Made by a program: the position numbers and the translations under genes. The notes beneath the pieces are model-generated. The model saw nothing but the letters and a program-made list of their open reading frames with translations. It had not been told where the DNA came from and ran no database searches. DNA of 64,000 bases from Rutstroemia sp. NJR-2017a BVV2 (Eukaryota; Ascomycota; Leotiomycetes; Helotiales; Rutstroemiaceae). The DNA is taken from positions 124,001 to 188,000 of the forward strand of contig NJPS01000079.1 in the NCBI GenBank assembly GCA_002946415.1, read 5' to 3'. Below, piece after piece: positions 11,166 to 22,772 of this stretch (its first letter is position 1; the number at the start of each line of letters is the position of its first letter).

Positions 11166-11847
11166 TGTGGATGAGGTTGCTTTGTGCACGTTTAGGTGAT
11201 GAGGTGGTGATCTGGAGGTTGGTTGTATTTTGTGCTGGAGCTGGTACTGAGTATTTGAGGATGTCTCGGTCTGTGGTCTTGATTAATACCCTGCATTGTG
11301 TATATAGGCAGTTCCGATCCTCGGGCGTTGAGGCATGTGACTATGAAAATATCTCCCATGGGGAGAAGGAGCAGGTTTTTGACCTATGATCGTGACGAGC
11401 TCGGAGCCAAAAGAGCTCGTGATCAATCAGGATCAAGACTTGACTTGGAAGAGACCAAGTGAATTGGAGAACAGTAAGTTGCTGCGATCATTCACTTGTA
11501 TGTCGCAAGAACGAATCTCTATCCTCTCACTATGGTTGTTCGTCCCATCATACTTGCTTGCCTGCTCGGCCGTATGTCGTGATCCATGCAGCGGTAATAC
11601 GAGATATGTCTTCGTGGAAGATGATTCACCTGTAGTAGTCTTCCAGTCGCAATTGGTGCGTTGTTGAATCATTTTTCATTAAGAAATGGCGTTGGAGCAA
11701 CGAAAGATAATGATTCAGTTACCCTTCCTGTATGTATATTAGAGTATTAATGTAGTTTTGGAGCCTGTTCGTTTGTTTCCTCTCTAGGTATCAAATACAT
11801 CTCCTTTATATACCAATATAACAAGAATCAGAAGTATTATATACAAC
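11166..11847. other. Intergenic; weak small secreted-like ORF inside
   Basis: Holds the promoters of flanking divergent genes. A plus-strand ATG at about 11500 opens a frame of roughly 55 codons ending at 11667. It has a hydrophobic stretch (LSLWLFVPSYLLACSAVC) and four later cysteines counting the end, which would fit a small secreted protein, but it is too short and unsupported to call a gene. Confidence 0.3.
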
Positions 11848-13284
11848 ATGGAAGATCAGAACACCCCTTCTCGCCTAAACACCTCAACGGCTCTTGATCG
11901 CCGCCAGACTCTTCTCAAGCAGATCTATGAGTTCAACTCATGTGTTGACACCCCCCTTGATCTCAAAATCCACATTTCAGGCCTCACGATCGAGGAAGGT
12001 TCTATTCTCGAGCGTGGTCATGTTTCAGAGGAATGTCAAATCACCTCACCACCCATCTCAGAGGAAGCCATAAACCTCCAAGACAGGACGCAGTCAGTCC
12101 TAGATGAAAAGTCGGCAGAAAATGTCCAGCTTTTAATCGAGTTGCGCAATCTCCAACGCGAAAAGGAAACCCTCGAAATGGAAGGTCGACGTCGAGCAGC
12201 AAAAGAGCAAGCCGATCGGCGTTACGAAGAACGATGTGGAATTGATCGAGCCGAGAACAAGGCGCTTTCTGATGATATGAGATTCGTGGAAGTTCCTTCA
12301 GACATTCCTTCAGCAGAAAATGGCGAGAACGCAAAGACAATCCCAAGGCGTAAGTCACCTCCAAGAGGACTTATCTCAATGGCTGAAGCCAGACGTAAAG
12401 CAAACCGAGAATGGATCGATGGTGAGAAGCAGCGAAGAATGATGGCAGAGGATGATGAGAAGATAAGAGGTACTCTGTTAGAAGGTGTTGTCCGAGCAAT
12501 CGCTGTGGTCAAGGATGTAAGTGCTGAAGTTGCGAAAGCAGGCCGGGATATCATCATGGGAGATGATAGTGAGATGTTAGATCATGAATTGTTACCGCAG
12601 CCGACTCCTGTACCGCCGATGCTACCACCATTACATCCTACTACCCGCTCTCGCAGCAATTCTAGAGGAGTTGAGGAGGCGGCCAAAACGGCTCCGAAAG
12701 TCCAATCCAAAGTTGGCCCTATCCAGAATAAGCGGCCAAGACCATCTGCGAAAAATACGCCTTTGCTGCCGCAAGAGATTCCGGTGCAATGGAAACTCCG
12801 GATGCGCCGTGACGAGCTGGCAAGAAACGAATCTGAGAAGGCCACGGAAGTCCCCACAAATCAAACAGAATCTGCAGGTCAGATCGAAGATGAGACAAAA
12901 CACAAGTCGAAGCACCGTAAATCCAAGGTTCGACCCAAGGATAGAGATTCCACACAGCAAGCCACAAAACCCAGTGGTATCCACTGCAACGTACCAGCCG
13001 AAGAGGTCGAGGTAAAATGCAGGAGGAAATCACCACCTGCCAGCGACCAGGAAGCAGAAGCAGAGCAATTGAGAGAATTGGAAGAGAAACGACAGAAAAG
13101 GGAGGGTAAGTATAAATGCTACTCAACAAGAAGTAAAATCGAACTGGAGAATGCTGCTGCATACAATAGAGCACAGGCTCTGGCCGAGGAAGTCAAGGCC
13201 GAACACCCAGGACAGAGTGGTTCAAGTGCTGAGAAAGCCGAGCATGAAGTTGCGAAGTGTGAGGTAGCTGAGTTGAATGGATAG
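11848..13284 (+). CDS. Hypothetical charged, coiled-coil protein, 478 aa
   Basis: Intronless frame with a clear ATG (MEDQNTPSRL) and TATA-like sequence about 35 bases upstream (tatatac). Residues 80-140 are rich in E, K, R, Q and L with heptad-like spacing (ENVQLLIELRNLQREKETLE), suggesting a coiled coil. The remainder is highly charged and low in hydrophobics, so mostly disordered, with many Lys/Arg clusters that could direct it to the nucleus. No recognised domain. Codon use and length support a real gene, but function is unknown. Confidence 0.65.
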   Translation: MEDQNTPSRLNTSTALDRRQTLLKQIYEFNSCVDTPLDLKIHISGLTIEEGSILERGHVSEECQITSPPISEEAINLQDRTQSVLDEKSAENVQLLIELRNLQREKETLEMEGRRRAAKEQADRRYEERCGIDRAENKALSDDMRFVEVPSDIPSAENGENAKTIPRRKSPPRGLISMAEARRKANREWIDGEKQRRMMAEDDEKIRGTLLEGVVRAIAVVKDVSAEVAKAGRDIIMGDDSEMLDHELLPQPTPVPPMLPPLHPTTRSRSNSRGVEEAAKTAPKVQSKVGPIQNKRPRPSAKNTPLLPQEIPVQWKLRMRRDELARNESEKATEVPTNQTESAGQIEDETKHKSKHRKSKVRPKDRDSTQQATKPSGIHCNVPAEEVEVKCRRKSPPASDQEAEAEQLRELEEKRQKREGKYKCYSTRSKIELENAAAYNRAQALAEEVKAEHPGQSGSSAEKAEHEVAKCEVAELNG

Positions 13285-13763
13285 TATATAGAAGGCTTTG
13301 CAGAGCAGTAGCCATAGATAGAATAAATGAAAACTTTGTACTTTGTAAAAAGTGCCTTGGGTTGCAAGTGTCAAAAGCTGCCTTTGAGTTAGAGACCGCT
13401 TGGCAATTTTGTTGAAATCAGCTGCTCTTCCCAAAACCTCACAAGGAAAATAAAGTCACATGGGGATATATGCGAATGGAAATAGTTTTGATCATAATCC
13501 AATTCTATGGAAACATAACTCTCTATCTGCACTGGGTATCATCCCCTCTCTAACCACCTCCATATCTGAGCCTCTTGGGCTATCTAACCAAAAAGCCAGA
13601 GAGAATTGAAAAGCCCCTATTCTATCATCTATATTTCCCATACAGATACAGACATGACAGGAAAGTGACCTCGAGATAAGTTTCATTATTATCCGAGTCA
13701 AATCCTATCGCTTCCACCACCACCACCATTCATTAAATCATTGAACTCAAACGGGGTATAAAA

Positions 13764-15491
13764 TTAATCATTACGGAAACCACCTTGTTCCCCGTTATGT
13801 GGAATGTTCGGGTTTCCACTGATCCTCCTCTCCCGAGGACCGTCCTTCTCACCATCGTTCTCGCTGATACTCCTGCTCTCCTCATCTCTAGTCTCGAAAC
13901 CGTAATGTCTGGCCATCTGCTCGATCTCTCTGTCACTGAGGAAAGGCAGATCGTATGAAGCCTTGACATATGAGATATTCTCGCAGTAACCCTTGGCGAA
14001 GATGATATCGATTTCCTCGAGCGATCTGCGGCGGGTTTCGGGGTAAAACCAGTAGATAACCGGGAGGAAACAGGCGTTGACAGCGGCGAAGAACAGGTAG
14101 GTACCCCATGAGATGTTGGTAATCATAACGGGCGTGACCATGACGATGGTGAAGTTAAATAGCCAGTTAGAGCAAGTAGAGACTGCATTGGCACGAGCAC
14201 GGGTTCGGAGAGGGTTGATTTCAGCAGGGTACAACCATGGCAGAGGAAGCCAGGTGGCACCGAAGAAAATCATGTAGGTGAAGAGACCAACACCGGCACC
14301 CTTAGCGGAAGAGCCCTCGCCGCTGTCGGGAATTAAACAAGCGAAGACAAGAACCATGGAAAGACATTGGCCGATGGTTCCGATGAAGAAGAGCTTACGA
14401 CGGCCAGCGCGTTCGATGATGAACCAGGAGACGGTGGATGAAATGGCATAGATAATCATGTTGACACCACCAAGAAGGAGTGCAAGGTTGTGCGATGTGC
14501 CGATAGACTCCTGGAAAAGAGTAGGGAAGTAGTAGATGACAGCGTTGCAACCTCCTAGTTGTTGAAAGAATTGAGACGAGGCTCCGAGCATCATACGACG
14601 GAAATGTTGAGTCTTGCCACCGGTGAAGAGGGCAGAGAATGGAGTCTTGGTTCCAACCTGTCCGCTAGCCATGATACTGTCCATGATAATTTGCTTCTCG
14701 AGTTGAACCTGGGGGTCGTTGTGCTCAAGTCCGTTCAACGCAGCAATAACGTCGAGACCTTCCTCGTGTCGATCTTTGCTAAGAAGCCATCTTGGACTCT
14801 CAGGTAGGTAATAACTGCCGATAATCAAGATAAGACCGAAGAAGATCTGGAAAGCGATGGGGAAACGCCAGGTAAGGTCATCGGGACCATAGGACGCGCC
14901 GTAATCAATCCAGTAGGCAATCATAGTACCGAAAGCAATGACACCACCCTCGATACAGATTAGAAGACCACGGTTGGTTGTGCGACTGCACTCTGCTTGA
15001 TAGGTTGGAATGGTGGAGGTGTTGATTCCGTTACCTACACCGGTAATGGTACGGCCGATAATGAATTGAGCTGTAGCTGCGTGGCCCTTGACGGCGGTGA
15101 CCTGAATAATAACACCCAAGATCATGATTACACCACCGAGAATCATCTAAAAATTATGTTAGCGCCCTGCTACAAGAAATCTTAAGAGCTCGGTAATGCT
15201 TACAGCTCTTCTTCGACCAGTTGAATCTCCAAACCACAGAATGAACATGGCGCCAAGCAAACAACCAATTTCGTAAATGGCCGTGACGAATCCTTGGTAG
15301 ACACTATCATTTTTCGTTTCTGGAAAGTAGTTGTTGAAAGGGTCTGCGCTGATGATACCAGACATAACTCCCTGATCATAACCGAACAGCAAGAAACCAG
15401 TCGTGGCGATAGTCGAGACCAGGAGACCCAAATTACGACCGCAGAGACCTGCATAGGTCTTCTGGGTTGGCGATATCTCAGCTGAACCCAT
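13764..15491 (-). CDS. MFS sugar (hexose-type) transporter
   Basis: Two exons on the minus strand, 15491-15204 and 15146-13764, with a 57-nt GT-AG intron at 15203-15147; 556 residues. It is a 12-helix sugar porter: helix 1 carries GFLLFGYDQGVMSGI, loop 2-3 has FGDSTGRRRAM, the GR/VGNGINTSTIPTYQAE block follows, then the PESPRWLL motif, QQLGGCNAVIYYFP in helix 7, and ERAGRRKL and PAEINPLRTRARA in the second half. The C-terminal tail is charged and has the PETRRRSLEEID motif typical of hexose carriers. It probably imports a monosaccharide at the plasma membrane by proton symport; the exact sugar cannot be read from sequence. Upstream (15500-15720) is promoter with a pyrimidine-rich tract. Confidence 0.92.
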
Positions 15492-16985
15492 TTTGAAAGT
15501 CGTGAAATGCCGTTTGTAAAAGATAGCAAATCCTCAAGATTGCATCGACGCTGGCACCAGCCAGTATTTTCCGTAAAGGTCTCTCAAACACAACTCCGTT
15601 GTGTGCCTTTAGATCAACTTATCGAGGTCTGGGGATGACCGGGGAATGGAGAAGCGTAGTGTGTATGCTAGAGGAAAGAGAGGACAGTGAAGGGGAAGAG
15701 GAGTCTAATATACTTGCCTGCTCCCCCATCCTTCACCGTCTGACAAACAACCCTTCTTGAGAGTTGGACGGTGGATCCGCTATCTCAAACCAACATGCAG
15801 AGCCCACAATTCCCACATGCTTCCTAAACCTCGGAACTGAGTAATGAGGAAACCCGCGGTTATGTTTTTCGCCATTCTTGCAGGAAATATGCAAGGCTTC
15901 AGCTTGTTGAACAGACGATGTTATGCTAGCGACATGTCTGTTGCAGCGGTCCATAAGAATTGCTTAAGATCTGCACTGCAGCCATGACTGATGTGTAGGC
16001 GGTGACTGACAATCACCTGCCCGACGAGTTATGATTGGGTAGTTGTGTTGATACGAAGTGAAGAGTCTTACTTCGGCAGGCACACCAAACGGCATTGGGT
16101 AGACTACGAGGGTTAGTGTCGGAGCGTGAAGAGAATTAATAGGATCCACATGCGACGTCACTACGTTGAGACTGCGGGGAGCTTGGAGTCGATTGTGGGA
16201 GGAGGAGATAGTGTTTAATGGGCTCCACGACCATAGTGGAACAACACTAATTCCTTAGAAATGTTGGAGATTACTGTAGGAGAAGAATACGAGCTATCAG
16301 TTCTCTCGATACAAGTCCCTCCAAGACCCCAAGGGAAATGAACAGCCGTACGCAATCCCGTGACTGTGAGACATCGTCAAGCATTATGAAGCTCCTGCAC
16401 AAGACGGGAGGCTTTTCTTGAATCAACGTTCCGAAAAACTTTGTTTAATAGCCGAGGAACTGCTGGTACCGGTTTGACATTAGTGTGCCCGTGGGAAAGC
16501 ATCACAAGTCTTCAAAACAAAAGTACGAGTACTCTGTACTTGGCATTCAAGGATCCCGTAATCATACCAACAACACCCTTGAATATTACTCTTGTTTTTC
16601 CAACATTCTTGACTCAAGTTCAGGAAGCCGAAAAATTCTTTTCCCAGGCGCGTAGTCCATTGTTCGGTGTACTTGTACGATAATATGATCATTGCCGCGA
16701 AAAGCTCACATGTTCACCAAACTGCTCTTGGAAAGCGAATGCAACATAACGTCATGCGACTTCCTTTGCCAAGATTGACCGAGGCAGATCCGAGATAGAT
16801 CGAACCGCACCTGTGAAAGAGTCCCTGCAGCGGGAATGTTCAAAGTTCATAGGCGGAGAAATCATTGCAAAGGTGGCGGGCGCGAGGTTGGGTGGTAAGG
16901 CAGGAGAGTTTACCGTAGTAAGGAGGGGGAAAGTGTTCCGACATGGTGGATTTAAAGTGGTTTTTCTGTGGATTTCGTGGAGTTC

Positions 16986-17008
16986 CTGGAGGGACTGGAG
17001 GGACTGGA
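16986..17008. repeat. 9-bp tandem repeat (CTGGAGGGA)n
   Basis: Two and a half copies of CTGGAGGGA in a purine-rich tract. No gene is associated. Confidence 0.7.
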
Positions 17009-18590
17009 GAACTTAACAGCAACAACGATTGGTTCCACATCTCTTCCTCCGCGAGCTTTCAGTGGTCAGCATTTACTGCTCAGCAGTCAGGCCATTAAGG
17101 ATTTGATACTGCTCCGCGAAGTTTTCGACAGTAACGTTTCTGTTACTCCACTTCCGAAGATAATGCGTGAGGGAAGCTAGATAGCCCATGTGTATAGATT
17201 AGCCGGTGTCTTGACTCTTTAGGTTATCGACGTATCGTCCTATCGATATGGATAGCGTACCATTGCATGTACTGATATCGCTGAATTGCGGTCGTATCGT
17301 AGACCTGCAGAGATTCGAGGGAAACCGTTATATGTGGTCTGTGGCTTCGAGGATAAAATGACATGGAATGCCTAGGAAAGTTGACAAGACATAAATTGTA
17401 TTATTGCATCATCTCTCCCATTCTTCACTGTTAGACTGTTCGAGTTTTGTGCAAGGTAAGTTGCTGTTAGGAGCAACGCTCGGCCACAGCCCGTTTGGCT
17501 GGCGAAGTAATGAAACGCGGGAAAATTGGGATGAAGGAGGGGAATGGAGTAAATTGCAGTGGGGATTTCGACCCTCAATATTACCCACTGTTTTTGTCTT
17601 ACACCTCCCGAGCTGTGCGCGGCTGACACACGTGATTGTGGCTACTTCGCACTGCTGGCGAAAACATGCATATTTTTGTGGCAATCCTAATGCCGACAAT
17701 ACTCGGTCATGATAATAATAATCGGAACGGGTCTGCAATGAGCTGGTCTATCACGCTCGATACACGAAGGGGAACAACATTGATGTCGGGGTCAGCTCCT
17801 AAAAAGTTTTCTTCTTTTCCGTGATACTCATCCTTGGGAAGTTTACGTCAGGTAAAGGTTGCGGAGCGAACTATCAAGAGAATGGAGAAGAGCCTTGCTT
17901 TCCCACATCTCCAAGTTTCGCAAAAACGGCAAACCGGCACCGAATGACGACTATTCGTCTGCAACTTTTTGTTATCTCATGTGGAAGGGTCCTGGAGAAT
18001 ATAGCAGCGAGTGGAGAGGAATCCCAGATTCCAAGGAGGATTTCCGCCCCGGGCGGAAAAAAGGTGGAGATTATGAGGTCATTGTTCGAATTTTCACTTG
18101 CTTCTGTAGCCATTACGCTATGGATTCGCAGGCTTCATTAGTACGAGGACAAGATATCGATACCTTCCGAATATTTACCAAAGTGCAGGTTCTTTCGGTC
18201 CTGGGGAGATTTCTTGGGTCATAATCCAACAGTACTTCGTAGATAGACGCGAATCCTGGGATTGTCCAGGTTCGAAAAGTTTTGTTCTTTTCCCTGCACT
18301 GTGCCATATTGGTCTGATAAGTTATATATACAACGATATAGCTGTTGAAGATAGTCAGGGGTTAGACTTGACTAGCTAACATGAACTGACATTTGATCAG
18401 CAAGTCTGCACGCGCTAGGGCTCTTGTTGTGTTGCATATCTTCCAACTTACCATGGGAGGAAATGATGAGCAGTCGGCAAGTTTAACGGTGCTTAACATG
18501 AGCCACCGTTTATGTGGGAGCCCATACTGTTTCGATGTGCCTAAGCATCACACTTAACTTATTTAATCGAAGAGATTATGGACTCGCCCT

Positions 18591-18635
18591 AGGTTCATGC
18601 AGCTCAGGTCCATGCAGCTCAGGTCCATGCAGGCA
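18591..18635. repeat. 15-bp tandem repeat, three copies
   Basis: Unit AGGTCCATGCAGCTC; copies at 18591, 18606 and 18621, with the first and last carrying one or two substitutions. It lies in non-coding DNA. Confidence 0.85.
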
Positions 18636-20991
18636 GTCGTCGTGGGTGTCTAGCACCTCGTGGTTGAGACATGGAAGATGTGTTCCGTCGCAGCGGAGCG
18701 GACTCCGGGCATCGATGTCACATTTAGCCATTGGCGGAACTCGATCAGAGTTGAGGAAGGTAGCGTAAGGATTAGAACATGCAACCAGGCTTCTGGGAAA
18801 TCCCAACTGGATTGTACTTGGATATAATCCATCCAATTTCGGCTTCTCTGCGATGCGTGTTTCTTCCAAAATGGTGAGATTACGACCTGACATGCCTCTT
18901 TGAGGCAAGCGATCCGAATCGCTATGGTAATAGGAAACCAACTCACTCAGCAAGTACGTTACAGTAGTATGTATAAATAAGCCCCATGACTTTCTGCGCG
19001 GGCCAAGTGCCGGATTTATCGTCTACTTCGCAGGGGGCTAGTGAAAGTGTCAAAGACTTTTGTTATCAACTCGGTACAGTACCGACAGTAAAAGCAAGAA
19101 CCCCCGAGTTATTGATAAGTTCTTTCTTAAGATGTGTATTGATACGCGGAAGTGAGGTGATTGCGCTGAGAGCGGGAACCGAACTGTTGATTGAACTGAA
19201 AGGGGACTGCAAGAAAGGCACCTCGAAGCTGAGCCACTTCTTGCGCAAGTTCATCCATGTATCCTTGGATTTAATATATACAATTATCTGACCGGCTGAA
19301 TAAGAAAAGACATCTAGAAGTTCGTATCACCCGGGATGGGTCTCTGACAAGAATGATTATCTCCACTTTGTTGCAAATCGTAAGTACGATGGTTCTAACA
19401 GCATGATCGCGTGCAGGATGACTGCATTCTCAGACGCATGCACTTTATGATGGACTCAACTATTGGACAGTTTTGCGAAACGACTTGCAACAAAAGTTCT
19501 ATTTGCGTACCGCATCACGAGTCAAGTTTTCCAATTTGAGCCTATGAGAGTAGATTGCCCTACTTCAGCAAATCTTAACCACCAGAAATTCTTCGAAGCT
19601 CTAAGCCGAAAAATTGGTACAGATGAATGCTCCAAGATGATTTACTACGCACAATCAATCGATCAATTAGAGTGAACTAGTAATTGATGCACCGCTGCTG
19701 TGCGAAGCACGACCGACCAAGCCAGATAAAAATAAAACGTGCCCCCTGTACTTGTGATTTCCGCAACATTCGTCAATTGGAACTGGACTACGACTGTATA
19801 TCACGTTCTGTATGATTTCTCGCTTGAAAAGACACACGCCAGTAACCAAGCGGATCGACACGGACAGGTTCAATATTGTGCTTGCGGAATGACTTTGAGC
19901 CCGAATAATTTGTTGTAGATGTGTTCGTAACACATAGTCCGCAATAACCGCCATCGCCATAGAGCTTCCGACCTCCGAACACTTCATTCTAGCACCAAGG
20001 ATAAAGAAATCCACGCAACTAGCCCTAGGTAGCTGACGCACTCCTAGAGGATCCCATGGCTATCTTTCGCAGCAAGAGTAGATGGTGGTAGGAATTACTT
20101 CATTCGTAGGAGGTGACTTCTAGCAAGACCGCAGAGTATCAAAAACCGTATGAGCCACTGCTGCTACAGATGAGCTTCATTCAACCGCGTTGTAGCAATA
20201 GGCGATATTGTGGTGGGATATCAGAGGCCCATCTTGGCCATTAGATGCCCAAGGCCAAGAAGGACGCCGTCCCACAGATGGTAGACTTCGTAGAAAAACG
20301 CAGAGAAAACGCCGCACATGCTTGATAATTGAGTACAGGCTGTGACTTGAAAATGTTTGTGAACAGTCAATTATGAGGTGAACTGAGGTGGACGACGGTA
20401 GTCTTCGATTTTGAAAAGAAGAAATGTACTTGCTTAACTTGGATTTCACTTGAATCAAGTAGCAAGGAAAACAAAGCACATTTTTATATATACTGAGGCA
20501 GTGCCCTACGGAAGAGCTGAGACATGGATATCGTGCAGATCAGTCACCACCTGAGGCTGTGTGTAGATTCACTCGGATGGTCATCAGTAACTTGCGAGTG
20601 ACCAAAAAATAACGACATGCGCCATAATGAGATGCAAGGGGCCCGGTTCTTGGTGGAATTATCGCAGCTGCGACAGCATCCCGATCCTTGATTTGTGGCA
20701 AGGTTTTGCTTCGACATCTTGGCCATGGTTGTGGTTGGATGTGAATGATTTTGAGTTCAGTGGTAGGATATCGGGCTGAACTATATTAGTAAGCAAAGGC
20801 AAGGCTGAAATTAATCTGATCTTATCGGAAAGGACAGCTTGAGCCTTTTGGTCCTCCACACACAAATTTTGAAGACACCTCTTTCATTACAACCCATTCT
20901 CACAACCAGCAAGAGTGCTGGGAATATTAGATCGCAACTATCGCAGACACAAAGAAAACTCAATCTCGACTTGCGCAAACGCAAAGTCAAG

Positions 20992-21591
20992 ATGGACGAA
21001 AATGAGACCTTCACGTTCCTCCCACTACACATGGACCCTACGTCAAAGTCCATAACCGCCTCCTCAAACTCGCGAGCTCTCAATGAAGAATTAGAAACGC
21101 TCAATCTTCTCCACCGCGCTCTGCTTACCCTCGATACACCTATCCCCCCTCCGCCGGTTCCTGTAAACCCAAAGCGCTCCGCAAACATCACCAAGTTGCG
21201 CGAATCGGGAAACACGGAATTCCGCAAGGGCAAACATGGCGAAGCTATAAAGATGTACACACTTGGACTGCAGATGGCTCTTGCGAGACCACTGTGGGAA
21301 CCTTCTGGACTGGTGAGGGATGAGGTTGCAGGTTTATATGCAAACAGGGCGCAAGCGCACATGGCGATGTCGAATTGGGTGGAGGGTGCTGTAGATGCGG
21401 AGAGCAGTGTGGAGGCTAAGAGAGCGGGGAATGCAAAGGCCTGGTGGAGAAGAGGAAAGTGTTTGATGGAGATGGGAAGGCTGGATGAAGCGAAAGAGTG
21501 GATCGGAAGGGGTTTGGAGATGGAGAACCATGAAACTGATTTGGTTGGACTGTTGAGGGAGATCGAGGCGAAGACTACCAAGAAGGCTTGA
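20992..21591 (+). CDS. SEC72: TPR protein resembling ER translocation subunit Sec72
   Basis: Single-exon frame of 199 residues from the ATG at 20992 (MDENETFTFLPL); the open frame extends upstream without an ATG and is taken as leader. The layout matches filamentous-fungal Sec72: an N-terminal segment ending in TPIPPPPVPVNPKRSANITKLR, then a tetratricopeptide region with RESGNTEFRKGKHGEAIKMY, AGLYANRAQAHMAMSNW and AKAWWRRGKCLMEMGRLDEA. In yeast Sec72 sits on the cytosolic face of the Sec63 complex and helps post-translational import into the ER, binding chaperones through its TPR groove. A generic TPR co-chaperone is the alternative. No signal peptide or membrane helix is visible. Confidence 0.8.
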   Translation: MDENETFTFLPLHMDPTSKSITASSNSRALNEELETLNLLHRALLTLDTPIPPPPVPVNPKRSANITKLRESGNTEFRKGKHGEAIKMYTLGLQMALARPLWEPSGLVRDEVAGLYANRAQAHMAMSNWVEGAVDAESSVEAKRAGNAKAWWRRGKCLMEMGRLDEAKEWIGRGLEMENHETDLVGLLREIEAKTTKKA

Positions 21592-22772
21592 GGGGACATG
21601 TAATTTTGTGGGAGGGTTGCGATTGCATGGATTGGAGTCTGGCGTTCGACAAGTGGATTAACGCTACATAATGATTACTTGGGCTTTTCCGAATTTAAAG
21701 CTATTTTTATTTGGCTGGCAGTCCAGTAGGTGCCTCGACTGCATAGTTGCGACTACTGGCAATCATGTGCAGATTATGTGTGATCATAGAATATCATCTT
21801 CCTCAGAAGAGTCTCTTACTTTGTTGCGATTATCAAAAGTATTATCCAAGCACCTATTCGTTCATAACTGGAATGTTCCCGTCCTACCAAAAACGTGTTG
21901 AAGTCATTTCCTGGCAGAATTGTGCAGGAGACCCGAGAAAGTCCTGCTACCTACATAGGCCTAATCTATAATTGGGTAGAATATGACGGAATTTTCTATC
22001 TGAGTCTACTGCTTGCAGGTAGGCTGATCTAGGCGCCATGTCCAGCATAACACAACCTGTCTCGTGTAGGTCGTCGATCTTGTATGGCACATCGTCCTCA
22101 GAAGTATTGGTTGTGACATTGGACATCATGAGATATACCCGCGCTAACAGCCATTCGAGTAAGTACTTTGCTTACCTAGCTAGTTCCATGATTCTCGGTA
22201 TGTTGGCTGGCATGGTGTATTTATGCATACATCATTGCTCAGGAAGGACCGGAAAGCCATAACGGTAGGTCTTGATTTACATACAAGTCTCCCACAGTAT
22301 TACCGATGACAGGGCCTATATTTAAAATAAGTGGTAGTGGAACTAACACTCTGTCGACTGAAATAGGGGCTGAAAACACATGTGATAAGCATTGTAATAC
22401 AATAAAATTTGAGCTAACGAGCAGGCGATGATAGCGGTGCAAGAATCTTAGCAACGTCTGCTGTACAAATATGCTAACACAGACATTGCAAATGTGACCC
22501 CGTCCCAGCAGCGTTCATGCCAAGTGATTGCACAAGGATCCTCAAATACTCTGTTCAGATTAGCAACAGGTACCCTCCCACTCCTCGCAGTACCTCACAG
22601 CTCGCGGGGGATCACGTCTTTTTGCAGAGCAGGCAAGGGAAAAGAAGTAGTTTGGTCATTTCAAATTATCATTTAGCAATGCAAACCGGCTGCTCCTCAG
22701 CGCATTAAACCATCTAAACGCCTTAGGATCCCAGCCATACTGTATATCTGGTTCAAGTCTTAAACATCAACC
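21592..22772. other. Intergenic, no gene seen
   Basis: 3' flanks of two convergent genes (Sec72-like on plus, Mug113-like on minus). Only short, featureless open frames. Confidence 0.5.

Larger units (their letters stand above)
15492..20991. other. Long gene-poor region (5.5 kb)
   Basis: I find no frame with a recognisable domain. The left end is the promoter of the sugar transporter; the right end contains the Sec72 leader. Short open frames such as 17859-18224 and 19463-19675 lack homology signals and coding-like composition. Small tandem repeats occur at 16986-17008 and 18591-18635. The region may hold decayed transposon or gene remnants beyond my recognition. Confidence 0.5.

Noticed and set aside
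17859..18224. Possible DNA-binding-like small protein
   Set aside because: It has a few basic and aromatic residues but no recognisable fold, and no flanking exon could be joined.
20839..20991. N-terminal extension of the Sec72-like protein
   Set aside because: The extension starts at a TTG, lacks an ATG and is not part of the conserved protein; the ATG at 20992 fits family starts.
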